DNA from: Acinetobacter lwoffii
GTDB taxonomy: Bacteria; Pseudomonadota; Gammaproteobacteria; Pseudomonadales; Moraxellaceae
DNA length: 64,000 nucleotides
Direction: 5' to 3'
NCBI RefSeq assembly: GCF_029024105.1
Contig: NZ_CP118963.1
Coordinates: forward strand, 2,790,001-2,854,000
In this document: positions 43,780 to 52,017 of the stretch, piece by piece
How the letters are laid out: each line of letters opens with the position of its first letter
Numbering within the stretch: the first letter of the stretch is position 1
The notes under the pieces: generated by a model
What the model was told of the DNA's origin: nothing
What the model saw: only the letters and a program-made list of their open reading frames with translations
Database searches by the model: none
Made by a program: the position numbers and the translations under genes

Positions 43780-44586
43780 TTAATGGCTCATTTCAGGTTG
43801 AATCAGTGGCTGGATTTTTAACAGTTCGACCTCACCATAATAGGTTGAAAATGCCACATCTCCGGCATCGACTCCAGTACCGATCCGAATGAGATTTTCG
43901 ACCGGAGCCAAACGGGTCGGATCAAACTGCACCCAGCCACCGTCTAAATACGCTTCAAAAATAGCATGAAAATCGGGTAAAAACTTTTCAATTTCCACAT
44001 AACCGACCACCATGCGTGCCGGAATTCCCAAAGCACGGCACAGCGCAATGCCCAAATGGGCAAAGTCACGACATACGCCTGCACGATGCACCAGTACATC
44101 TGTGGCAGTGGTAAATTGGTCGGAACTGCCAGATACATAAAAAATATTGTTATAAATCCACTGTTCAATGGCTTTGACCCGCGTATAGCCCGGTGTCATC
44201 CAGCCAAATGAGCGTTTCGCCATTTCCAGCAATAAATCCGAATTGCAGTAACGGCTGGCCAGCAAATAAGGCAATACTTCATCGGGCAGCTCAGGAATGG
44301 CCACTTCTTTTAGACCCTGCTGAAGTTCCAGAGAGAGGCTCGGATGACGGACTACTGTCGCCGTATAATTCAGCTCAAAAGTTTCACAGGGTTCGACCTG
44401 TAGCCGAACATGTCGATTTTGATGCTGGGCATCCTGAAATTCATGCCATGCTACGGGCAGATTAAAGCTGAGTTGTTCTTCAAGAATCTTCTGATCGGAA
44501 TGATGTGCCGCCTGAAGCATAAAAATAAATTCTGTCGGTTGCACGACCTTGTATTTTAAATGGCATTGAATTTGGTAAGTGGTCAT
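43780..44586 (-). CDS. transglutaminase-like cysteine protease family protein
   Basis: A 268-residue protein with an N-terminal beta domain (about 1-90) followed by a transglutaminase-like core. The triad is visible: C172 in HRAGVCRDFAHLG, H207 in LPDFHAIFEAYL, and D222 in WVQFDPTR. Members act as proteases or amidases; bacterial homologues often sit with ATP-grasp and circular-permuted partners, none of which is adjacent here. No signal peptide, so cytosolic. Substrate unknown. Confidence 0.86.
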   Translation of the reverse strand: MTTYQIQCHLKYKVVQPTEFIFMLQAAHHSDQKILEEQLSFNLPVAWHEFQDAQHQNRHVRLQVEPCETFELNYTATVVRHPSLSLELQQGLKEVAIPELPDEVLPYLLASRYCNSDLLLEMAKRSFGWMTPGYTRVKAIEQWIYNNIFYVSGSSDQFTTATDVLVHRAGVCRDFAHLGIALCRALGIPARMVVGYVEIEKFLPDFHAIFEAYLDGGWVQFDPTRLAPVENLIRIGTGVDAGDVAFSTYYGEVELLKIQPLIQPEMSH

Positions 44587-44892
44587 GAAGTTCCTTATTT
44601 TTAAGCGTTATTATATTGCGTGAATATTAAACTAATTTGAGGATCGCAATCGTATGAGATCCGTTGAACTTTATGACTCTCCAGTTAACAGCATGCCATA
44701 TATCAGATTTATTCCTGATTTTCAGATCAGCCTGTATCGACCAGTACAGCTAAAATCGCAGTAAGCCTCTAAATGCCACGTATCCTTTAAGCCTGTTTTA
44801 TTTTTTTCAAAAAAGTATCCCTACATTAACCCTTTGCCACTCCCCTGCAAAGTCCTTATAATTGAGCACAATTTTTCTCTAATTTTAAGTGG
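44587..44892 (+). promoter_or_regulatory. glyQ upstream region with a consensus promoter
   Basis: TTGCCA (44834-44839), a 17-base spacer and a perfect TATAAT (44857-44862) place transcription start near 44869, about 24 bases before glyQ. The rest of this 306-base gap contains the divergent transglutaminase-like gene's promoter region and no gene. I see no T-box. Confidence 0.8.
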
Positions 44893-45882
44893 ATGACCAT
44901 GAGTCGCGCCATATCGCATATTGATACCTTCCAAGGCTTAATTCTTGCCTTACAAACTTACTGGGCGGAGCAAGGCTGCGTCATTTTGCAACCTTATGAT
45001 ATGGAAATGGGTGCAGGGACATTCCACACTGCGACTTTCCTTCGTGCACTGGGTCCTGAAACCTGGAATGCCGCTTATGTTCAACCGTCACGCCGTCCGA
45101 AAGATGGCCGTTATGGTGAAAACCCGAACCGTTTGCAACATTATTACCAATTCCAGGTGGTGCTTAAGCCAAACCCGGACAACATCCAGCAGCTTTATCT
45201 TGATTCGCTTAAAGCGATCGGTATTGACCCACTGGTACACGATATCCGTTTCGTGGAAGACAACTGGGAATCTCCAACACTGGGTGCTTGGGGCCTAGGC
45301 TGGGAAGTTTGGCTCAATGGTATGGAAGTGACGCAGTTCACTTACTTCCAGCAAGTCGGTGGTGTTGAATGCTACCCAGTGACTGGTGAAATCACTTACG
45401 GTCTTGAACGTCTTGCAATGTACTTGCAGGGTGTAGACTCTGTTTATGATCTGGTGTGGACCAAAGGTCAGTTCGGTACGGTAACTTATGGCGATGTGTT
45501 CCATCAAAATGAAGTGGAACAATCGACCTATAACTTCGAATATGCAAACGTTGAAAAAATGTTTGAATTGTTCGATTTCTACGAAGCTGAAGCAACGCGT
45601 TTGATCGAAGCGAAACTTCCACTTCCTGCATATGAGCAAGTCGTGAAAGCATCACACAGCTTCAACTTATTAGATGCGCGTGGCGCGATTTCTGTGACTG
45701 AACGTCAACGTTACATTTTACGTGTACGTACCTTGGCACGTTCTATTGCGACAAGTTATGTAGCAGCACGTGCGGAACTTGGTTTCCCAATGGCTGAACC
45801 AGCGTTACGTGATGAAGTGTTGGCACAGTTAAAAGCACAAGTTGAAGCAGAAGCGAAAGAAGCAAACAAGGAGAGCAAATAA
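44893..45882 (+). CDS. glyQ: glycyl-tRNA synthetase alpha subunit
   Basis: GlyQ is the catalytic alpha subunit of the alpha2beta2 glycyl-tRNA synthetase. The 329-residue protein has the class II features FQGLILALQTYWAEQGCVILQPYDMEMGAGT-like opening (residues about 13-42), AYVQPSRRPKDGRYGENPNR and GLERLAMYLQG. An ATG two codons further in is an alternative start. The stop overlaps the glyS start (TAATG). Confidence 0.97.
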   Translation: MTMSRAISHIDTFQGLILALQTYWAEQGCVILQPYDMEMGAGTFHTATFLRALGPETWNAAYVQPSRRPKDGRYGENPNRLQHYYQFQVVLKPNPDNIQQLYLDSLKAIGIDPLVHDIRFVEDNWESPTLGAWGLGWEVWLNGMEVTQFTYFQQVGGVECYPVTGEITYGLERLAMYLQGVDSVYDLVWTKGQFGTVTYGDVFHQNEVEQSTYNFEYANVEKMFELFDFYEAEATRLIEAKLPLPAYEQVVKASHSFNLLDARGAISVTERQRYILRVRTLARSIATSYVAARAELGFPMAEPALRDEVLAQLKAQVEAEAKEANKESK

Positions 45883-47951
45883 TGTCTAAACATACCGTTT
45901 TGTTCGAATTGGGTTGTGAAGAACTTCCACCAAAAAGCTTAAAAAAATTACGTGATGCCTTACATGCAGAAACCGTAAAAGGCTTAAAAGATGCTGGTCT
46001 TGCTTTTGATTCAATCGAAGCTTATGCAGCACCACGTCGTCTTGCGCTTAAAATTGTCAACGTTGATGCTGCGCAAGCAGATACACAAAAACGTTTTGAC
46101 GGCCCTGCCAAACAGGCAGCGTTTGATGCTGAAGGTAACCCGACTAAAGCTTTAGAAGGCTTTATGCGTGGTCAAGGCATCACAGTTGATCAAGTATCAA
46201 CTTTCCAAGCGGGTAAAGTTGAAAAAGTTTGCTACTTAAAAGACGTAAAAGGTCAAAGCCTCGACGTTTTACTTCCACAAATTTTACAAAATGCCTTGGA
46301 TAACCTTCCAATTGCAAAACGTATGCGTTCTGCGGCAAGCCGTACTGAATTCGTACGTCCAGTAAAATGGGTTGTGTTGTTAAAAGACAACGACGTAGTT
46401 GATGCAACGATTCAAGATCACAAAGCCGGTAACGTGACTTTTGGTCACCGTTTCCACGCGCCAGAAGCGATCACTTTAGCGCATGCAGACGAATACTTAG
46501 CGAAGTTAAAAGCAGCGCATGTTGTGGCTTCATTTGAAGAGCGTCAAGCAACCATCGACCAACAAGTGAAAGCATTGGCTGATGAAGTCAATGCAATTGC
46601 AATTGTGCCTGCGGATCTTCGTGACGAAGTGACTGCATTGGTTGAATGGCCTGTTGCGCTACGTGCAAGCTTCGAAGAACGCTTCCTTGCTGTTCCTCAA
46701 GAAGCATTGATCACGACCATGCAGGACAACCAAAAGTACTTCTGCTTAGTCAATGCTGACAACAAATTACAGCCTTACTTCATTACTGTGTCAAACATTG
46801 AGTCAAAAGACCCGACACAAATCATTGAAGGTAACGAAAAAGTTGTTCGCCCACGTTTGTCTGATGCTGAATTCTTCTTCCTACAAGATCAAAAGCAACC
46901 GCTTGCATCGCGTAAAGAGAAGCTTGCAAACATGGTCTTCCAGGCAGAGCTTGGTACGCTTTGGAACAAGTCTGAACGTATTGCAAAATTGGCTGTTGCA
47001 CTTGCGCCTATTACAGGTGCAAAAGCGGAAGATGCTGAAAAAGCTGCCCTTCTTGCGAAGTGTGACTTAACCTCTGAGCTTGTGGGTGAATTCCCTGAAC
47101 TTCAAGGGATCGCGGGGACTTACTATGCGCGTCTTGAAGGTGAAAATGCTGAAGTGGCTGAGTCTTTAGGTGAGCAATATTTACCTAAATTCGCGGGTGA
47201 CGTTTTACCGAAAACCAAAACAGGTACAACCATTGCCCTTGCGGATCGTTTAGACACATTGACTGGTATTTTCGGGATCGGTCAAGCGCCTACAGGTTCT
47301 AAAGACCCGTTTGCACTTCGTCGTTCTGCGATTGGTATTTTGCGTCTTGTCACTGAAAACGAGCTTGATGTTTCAATTGAAGACCTGATCAAACTTGCTT
47401 TAGCTGCTTATGGCGATGTATTGAAAGATCACGACAAGACTTTGGCAGATGCTGTTGCATTCTTGGAAGGTCGTTACCGTGCAAAATACGAAGACCAAGG
47501 CGTGGCTGTTGATGTGATTCAAGCGGTTCAAGCTTTGTCACCAAAATCTCCTCTTGATTTTGACAAGCGTGTCAATGCAGTCAATCACTTCCGTGCATTA
47601 CCTGAAGCTGCTGCGCTTGCTGCTGCGAATAAGCGTGTTGCGAATATCTTAGCGAAAGAAGCTGCGCCTGAAGGTTCAGTGGTTGAAGCAAACCTGGTTG
47701 AAGATGCTGAAAAAGCATTGTTCGCTGAACTTGCTAAGATTGCACCTCAAGTTGAGCCATTATTTGCTGCCAAAGACTACACTGCTGCATTGTCTGCACT
47801 TGCTGCACTTCGTGCGCCTGTTGATGCATTCTTTGACGGTGTCATGGTGATGGCGGATGATGCCGACCTGAAAGCAAACCGTTTACGTATGCTTGCACAG
47901 CTTCGTGAGTTGTTTACGAAAGTGGCAGATATTTCGGTGTTACAGCACTAA
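45882..47951 (+). CDS. glyS: glycyl-tRNA synthetase beta subunit
   Basis: GlyS is the beta subunit, needed for tRNA binding. It is 689 residues, the usual length, opening HTVLFELGCEELPPKSL and containing AKRMRSAASRTEFVRPVKW and TGSKDPFALRRSAIGILR. Its start overlaps the glyQ stop by one base. A terminator follows 25 bases after the stop, and the AT-rich Pycsar island begins right after that. Confidence 0.97.
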   Translation: MSKHTVLFELGCEELPPKSLKKLRDALHAETVKGLKDAGLAFDSIEAYAAPRRLALKIVNVDAAQADTQKRFDGPAKQAAFDAEGNPTKALEGFMRGQGITVDQVSTFQAGKVEKVCYLKDVKGQSLDVLLPQILQNALDNLPIAKRMRSAASRTEFVRPVKWVVLLKDNDVVDATIQDHKAGNVTFGHRFHAPEAITLAHADEYLAKLKAAHVVASFEERQATIDQQVKALADEVNAIAIVPADLRDEVTALVEWPVALRASFEERFLAVPQEALITTMQDNQKYFCLVNADNKLQPYFITVSNIESKDPTQIIEGNEKVVRPRLSDAEFFFLQDQKQPLASRKEKLANMVFQAELGTLWNKSERIAKLAVALAPITGAKAEDAEKAALLAKCDLTSELVGEFPELQGIAGTYYARLEGENAEVAESLGEQYLPKFAGDVLPKTKTGTTIALADRLDTLTGIFGIGQAPTGSKDPFALRRSAIGILRLVTENELDVSIEDLIKLALAAYGDVLKDHDKTLADAVAFLEGRYRAKYEDQGVAVDVIQAVQALSPKSPLDFDKRVNAVNHFRALPEAAALAAANKRVANILAKEAAPEGSVVEANLVEDAEKALFAELAKIAPQVEPLFAAKDYTAALSALAALRAPVDAFFDGVMVMADDADLKANRLRMLAQLRELFTKVADISVLQH

Positions 47952-47975
47952 GCCTTAATTGCTTGAAAGTTAAAC

Positions 47976-48005
47976 AAAACCCCGCTATAAGTTAGTGGGG
48001 TTTTT
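47976..48005 (+). terminator. terminator of glyQS
   Basis: AAAACCCCGCTA pairs with TAGTGGGGTTTT (one G-U pair) around TAAGT, ending in five T. It lies only 17 bases before the pycC start, so pycC lacks room for a promoter of its own except within or before this stem. Confidence 0.9.
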
Positions 48006-48021
48006 AATGAATGAATAAAAA

Positions 48022-48702
48022 ATGCAAGCAAATTACAAATCATATGATTTTGAAAAAAGCCGTGAAAGAATTGATGAAATATTAGACTCTTCAGATAATA
48101 ATTATCAAGAGAGTAATAAAGTACCTGGTATAGATGATCTAACATACACCAACGGCTATCATATAAATTGCTCTGCTTTATTTATTGATCTACGTGGTTC
48201 AAAAGACCTAGCTACTCAACATCAAAAGAAAGTTTTAGCAAAAATATATAGAGCCTATATTTCTGAATTGGTTGCGCTCCTTAACGGTAATCAAAATATC
48301 CAGCAAATTTATATTGAAGGTGATTGTGTTTGGGGGGTATTCAATACAGAAACAACTGTCCAAATTAATGAGGTATTTACTACCGCTGCTAAAGCTAATT
48401 CACTAATTCATACTTTAAATATAAAACTTAAGAAAAAAAATTATACTCAGCTTAAAGTTGGTATGGGGCTTCATTATGGACAAGCTTTAGTTATAAAAGC
48501 TGGCTATAAAGGTAGTGGTATCAATGAAGTTACTTGGATCGGCGAACTAATTGGAAAAACAGCTCACTATTGCAATAATGCAAACAAAGGATGGCGCAAA
48601 CCAATCATTCTTTCTGATGTATTTCACCAAAATTTAAATGATGACAATAAAAAGCTATGTGACAAAGTACCTTATACGGATTTCTATGAGTGTGATGTTA
48701 TA
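48022..48702 (+). CDS. pycC: Pycsar nucleotide cyclase (PycC-like), C-terminus replaced by an IS end
   Basis: A 227-residue class III nucleotide cyclase of the Pycsar anti-phage type: on infection PycC makes cyclic UMP or CMP, which opens the effector. Metal-binding aspartates are D56 in ALFIDLRGSKDLA and D101 in YIEGDCVWGVF. The region KVGMGLHYGQAL and GELIGKTAHYCNN follow. The last codon (ATA, 48700-48702) is followed by TAG, which belongs to the left end of the ISAba11-like element. With the element and one TTATA copy removed the frame continues for 12 codons (NILMNTWVQANG) and stops at 49845-49847, overlapping the pycTM start. The ATG has no clear ribosome site. Far more AT-rich than glyS, a sign of transfer. 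Confidence 0.8.
48698..48702. repeat. left target-site duplication TTATA of the ISAba11-like element
   Basis: TTATA here and again at 49804-49808 flank the element exactly. Five bases fits the IS701 family. Confidence 0.9.
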
Positions 48703-49803
48703 TAGGACTTACGCACTATTATTTATAGATTTTCTGTGGCAGCAGATGATTCTTATCGAGAATAAATTCATCAATAAAGTTCTTGATAATTGGTCTAAAT
48801 AATTTCTTCTGCCAACGATATACATTTTCAAAGATCCGCTCAAACTGGTTCTTTTGTATCTCAACATAGGCCATCAAGGCTGAGAAAATATGATTCAAAA
48901 TCAGCTTGGATCGTCTTACTTGAAACTTTTCAATATGACAAACCTGTTTAATTACTCGATGATATTGTTCTATTTTCCAATGACTTGAATGTAATTCATA
49001 AAAACCATCAAAGGACAATAAATCATCTTCATCTTGATGCACAATATAAAATCTCTGCTGTTCTTTTAACTGAGTCTTAAATAATTGTACAAAGCCAACA
49101 TCTTTGAGCCAGACCACTTGACCCTGATGAAAATTCGGCAATAAACGGAGTTGAAACCATTGTCCTTTTTCAGGGGAAACCTTACGGTTACTGTCGACAC
49201 CAAACATAAATCGAATACCATGTTTTCTTATGGTTTTTAGATTTTCAGTCGATGAATACCAACTATCACCTGTAATGAATTGAATCTTTGCACCCCAATC
49301 GAGTACTTCACTTAACATCTCCATAAAGTAATCATTCTTGGTTTTACTTTCTGACTTATCATAAATTCGAAAATTAATTGGAATATTTTTGCCATGTTGA
49401 TCTGTCGCATACAAGGTAATGAGATTAATACCCTTGACGGATCGGTGGTGTTTACCTGACCAAAAATAGCTAACTAAGTCCATATGTTGACTATATGGCT
49501 TATCTAAAACAGTATCATCAATACTGACTATAAGTTTATTATTATCAATGTGTTGAATTGCTTCTTGATATAGATCGTGAGCTGTGTAGTCTTCACGCTC
49601 CAAAAAGCGATTTACACTGTCATGCGAGATATTATAAGTCTCGGCAAGTTGTGTGCAGCTAATAGAGTTTGGTTCTGTCATGAGAAAGCCCATATAAATG
49701 GGTAATGTACAAGTTGCTGTAGAAGCATGTTTAGTTCGTCTGATCACAGATACGTTATAAAGTAGTTTGAGACTTTTTTAAATCCGTCAATGCGTAAGTC
49801 CTA
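48703..49803. mobile_element. ISAba11-like insertion sequence (IS701 family)
   Basis: A complete element of 1101 bases. Its 13-base inverted ends are perfect: TAGGACTTACGCA (48703-48715) and TGCGTAAGTCCTA (49791-49803). A TTATA duplication flanks it. Length, ends and 5-bp duplication match what I recall of ISAba11. It carries one transposase gene, opposite in direction to pycC. It separates pycC from pycTM and supplies the stop codon that ends pycC. Confidence 0.88.
48719..49747 (-). CDS. IS701-family transposase (ISAba11-like)
   Basis: A DDE transposase, up to 342 residues. Candidate catalytic residues: the first D in VSIDDTVLDKP, the second in FITGDSWYSS, and the E in HWKIEQYHRVIKQ. The longest frame starts with GTG at 49745-49747; the ATG at 49691-49693 (MGFLMTEPNS) is an alternative. 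The frame is intact, so the element may still move. Its stop is close to the left inverted repeat. Confidence 0.87.
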   Translation of the reverse strand: MIRRTKHASTATCTLPIYMGFLMTEPNSISCTQLAETYNISHDSVNRFLEREDYTAHDLYQEAIQHIDNNKLIVSIDDTVLDKPYSQHMDLVSYFWSGKHHRSVKGINLITLYATDQHGKNIPINFRIYDKSESKTKNDYFMEMLSEVLDWGAKIQFITGDSWYSSTENLKTIRKHGIRFMFGVDSNRKVSPEKGQWFQLRLLPNFHQGQVVWLKDVGFVQLFKTQLKEQQRFYIVHQDEDDLLSFDGFYELHSSHWKIEQYHRVIKQVCHIEKFQVRRSKLILNHIFSALMAYVEIQKNQFERIFENVYRWQKKLFRPIIKNFIDEFILDKNHLLPQKIYK

Positions 49804-49808
49804 TTATA
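49804..49808. repeat. right target-site duplication TTATA of the ISAba11-like element
   Basis: Partner of 48698-48702; the DNA after it (49809-49847) encodes the lost C-terminus of pycC. Confidence 0.9.
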
Positions 49809-49847
49809 AATATATTGATGAATACATGGGTTCAAGCCAATGGATAA
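49809..49847 (+). pseudogene. pycC: detached 3' end of pycC
   Basis: Joined in frame to codon 227 of pycC this stretch reads NILMNTWVQANG and then TAA (49845-49847). The restored stop overlaps the pycTM ATG (49840) by eight bases, the usual coupling in a two-gene operon. This is the strongest sign that the element split an originally intact operon. Confidence 0.82.
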
Positions 49848-50270
49848 ACTTGATTTTCTTCATTCAGCTATCCAAGACACCCAACAAAATATTCGTGCTA
49901 TAGATTTTAAAATTGGGGCTTTATTAGCAGGTTTAATTGTTCCTTTTCCTCAAATAAGAGAAATTTTCAAATATTTAACAATTAACGAGTTTTGGTGGCA
50001 GCATGCTTTAGCAGCCATAATTTTTGTAATGTGGCTAGCAACCGTTCTTATTTTACTTTTAGCACTCTCCGCAATAGATAATCCTAGTAAGCATATTTCA
50101 GATAATACAAATCAAAAAGGGCTATATTTTGGCGGTGGTTTATTTAACTTCAAATTATTAAATATTTTTTGGCGAACAAAGAACTTTGCCACAAAATCTG
50201 TCCAAGACTACAAAAATGAAATTGAAGACACCTCTCTAGATATTTCAAAAGAATTAGCTTATGAACATTA
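49840..50270 (+). pseudogene. pycTM: Pycsar membrane effector (PycTM-like), 5' part, truncated by an IS
   Basis: A 143-codon frame beginning MDKLDFLHSAIQDTQQNIRA. It has the DUF5706-like pattern of Pycsar effectors: an N-terminal helix with AIDFKIGALLAGLIVPF, then a second transmembrane helix ALAAIIFVMWLATVLILLLAL (about 56-76), and a charged helix. In Pycsar, cyclic UMP or CMP binding makes PycTM disrupt the membrane and abort infection. The frame ends at TAG (50269-50271), whose G is the first base of an IS5-family element. Restored across the element, it continues 62 codons (see 51154-51340). Its promoter, if it was that of pycC, is now 1.8 kb and one IS away. Confidence 0.75.
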
Positions 50271-50310
50271 GACCTCTTGCGAAAGTAAAAACTGCCTCAA
50301 TATAGATTTC

Positions 50311-50709
50311 ATGAAATATCAGAAATTAAATCGTTTTTCAGATTCTGAATTCCAGCGCTTGGTTGGTGTACCTCGAGCAGTTTTTAGTGAAATGGTCGAA
50401 GTTTTAAAAGAAGCAGAATCACTTAAAAAGAAATTAGGGCGTCCTCATACTTTAGCTATAGAGGATAAATTATTATTAACACTCAATTACTTACGGAGCT
50501 ACAACACCCAATTGGAATTGGCGGCAAATTACCATATCGCTGAAAGTAATGTGAATCGAACTATTAAAAAGGTTGAAGATGCATTAATGAAATCAAGACG
50601 TTTTACCCTGCCAAAACGAAGCATTACCACAGCAGACGAACAATTTAACTGGGTAATTATTGATGCGACAGAATGTTTAATAGAACGCCCGAAAAAAAAA
50701 TCAGAGTAA
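50311..50709 (+). CDS. IS5-family transposase, N-terminal frame
   Basis: 132 residues with a helix-turn-helix region (NYLRSYNTQLELAANYHIAE) and the first catalytic aspartate in WVIIDATECLIERPKKK. The frame ends soon after a run of nine A (50692-50700). The C-terminal frame is offset by +1 relative to it, so a full transposase needs slippage on the A run, or the run has suffered a one-base change. Confidence 0.85.
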   Translation: MKYQKLNRFSDSEFQRLVGVPRAVFSEMVEVLKEAESLKKKLGRPHTLAIEDKLLLTLNYLRSYNTQLELAANYHIAESNVNRTIKKVEDALMKSRRFTLPKRSITTADEQFNWVIIDATECLIERPKKKSE

Positions 50710-51133
50710 GTTCTACAGTGGTAAAAAGAAGAAACATACGTTAAAAGCCCAAGTGATCTATCATCCGAAGAGCAAACAAATCATAGGAGTAGATATATCG
50801 TCTGGCAGTCAGCATGATATTAAATTGGCAAGAAAAACAGTTAAGAAATTCAAACATTGTGACTATGTTATGACCGATTTAGGGTACTATGGGTTAGAGC
50901 AAGATGGCTTTAAATTATTGATGCCAATAAAGAAAAAGAAGAATTTACCCTTATTTGATGCTGAGAAAAATTACAATAAAATGATTGGAAAAATACGAGT
51001 TGTAATCGAACATATTAACAGTCAATTGAAAAGATTTAGAATACTAAGTGAACGCTATCGAAATAGACGGAAAAGATTCGGTTTACGCATTAACTTAATC
51101 GCTGCACTGGTAAACCGGATGAACTTGCAATAA
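50702..51133 (+). CDS. IS5-family transposase, C-terminal frame
   Basis: Read from just after the A9 run in the +1 frame this gives QSKFYSGKKKKHTLKAQVIY, the normal continuation of IS5 transposases, then the second aspartate in YVMTDLGYYGL and the glutamate in VVIEHINSQLKRF. A free-standing ATG exists only at 50753. The start given is the frame entry, not an initiation codon. Confidence 0.82.
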   Translation, partial: QSKFYSGKKKKHTLKAQVIYHPKSKQIIGVDISSGSQHDIKLARKTVKKFKHCDYVMTDLGYYGLEQDGFKLLMPIKKKKNLPLFDAEKNYNKMIGKIRVVIEHINSQLKRFRILSERYRNRRKRFGLRINLIAALVNRMNLQ

Positions 51134-51153
51134 CGACTTTCGCAAGAGATCTA

Positions 51154-51340
51154 TTTAAAGTTAATCTACATTCGTGATCTAAAAATTTTCCGCTTACGCC
51201 ATGCAATAGTATTAATTTTTGTGCTTATTATAGTGGGGTCTATAAGCTTTCTATCTGCCCCTAATATGAAGAAAATTGATGTCGTAAATCAAGATATTCA
51301 ACATCTTCAACCAAAACAATATTTAGACTATTTGTTATAG
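51154..51340 (+). pseudogene. pycTM: detached 3' end of pycTM with a further membrane helix
   Basis: Joined in frame to codon 143 of pycTM through one TA, this reads YLKLIYIRDLKIFRLRHA, then a hydrophobic helix IVLIFVLIIVGSISFLS, a tail, and TAG at 51338-51340. The restored effector would have 205 residues and at least three transmembrane segments, the size expected of PycTM proteins. No start codon allows this piece to be made alone. Confidence 0.8.
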
Positions 51341-51398
51341 GCATTTCACTTTATATTTCCTATACTCAATCTAACAACACTCAACAAGAAAGAATCAT

Positions 51399-51788
51399 AT
51401 GAAATTTAAAACCCTCATTCTGACTGGTCTTGCGAGTATCGCAGTTACAGCTTGTACATCTGCACCCAAAATCCCACAGCTTCAGGTTGGCGTCTTACAG
51501 GAAGTCCAAAACCTCGAAGTGGTTCCAGCCACGACCAACAACAAGGCAAAACTGACCAAATTCCTCGACAAATGCGTGATTGAATTCACCGGCGATATTG
51601 GCAATAACCGTGTCATTGAACAATGGTCATTTAAAGGCATGACTCTAATCGATGCCGGCTCAGCGACTTTCCAGCGCGACGGTACTAGCACTGCACAAAA
51701 ATTTGACCTGCACGATGCAGGCGTACAAAAGAACTTTGTCAGCTTACGCGAACATTTCGCCAAAGATGCCCTGACACAATGTGACTAA
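51399..51788 (+). CDS. putative small lipoprotein
   Basis: A 129-residue protein of unknown function. It has a lipoprotein signal (LTGLASIAVTAC, lipobox VTAC at residue 19). AAGAAAG lies before the ATG, and a TATACT -10-like box lies about 35 bases upstream. The mature domain has two more cysteines (in LDKCVIEFTG and the last residues QCD), which may form a disulphide. It begins right after the Pycsar remnant and has normal composition, so it marks the return to the core chromosome. Confidence 0.75.
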   Translation: MKFKTLILTGLASIAVTACTSAPKIPQLQVGVLQEVQNLEVVPATTNNKAKLTKFLDKCVIEFTGDIGNNRVIEQWSFKGMTLIDAGSATFQRDGTSTAQKFDLHDAGVQKNFVSLREHFAKDALTQCD

Positions 51789-52017
51789 AAAAATCGCCTT
51801 GTTTCTAGTCTAAGAACAGGGCTTTTATTTTGCTAAAAATCAATTCGACACTTGGGCTAATTTCTACTGCCCTTTCTTTAAAAATTACAATATTTCGGCA
51901 CAGATCAACCTGAAAGCTCTGCACTCTTCACAGGATATTCATTGTTTTTGACCCATTATCCGTTACACTGAAAAACAAACTCAGACCGCACTTAGACGAA
52001 TTCGAGGTCGATCCATA

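Larger units (their letters stand above)
50271..51151. mobile_element. IS5-family insertion sequence
   Basis: An 881-base element with inverted ends GACCTCTTGCGAAAGT (50271-50286) and ACTTTCGCAAGAGATC (51136-51151; one mismatch). A TA duplication flanks it (50269-50270 and 51152-51153). It carries two overlapping transposase frames. It sits inside pycTM. The short target and two-frame transposase fit the IS427 group of IS5. Confidence 0.85.

Noticed and set aside
44587..44892. T-box or other riboswitch before glyQ
   Set aside because: The promoter lies only about 30 bases from the start, leaving no room for a riboswitch.
48022..50270. Toxin-antitoxin reading of the two small AT-rich genes
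   Set aside because: The first has cyclase metal motifs and the second membrane helices with a Pycsar-like start; neither resembles a toxin or antitoxin.
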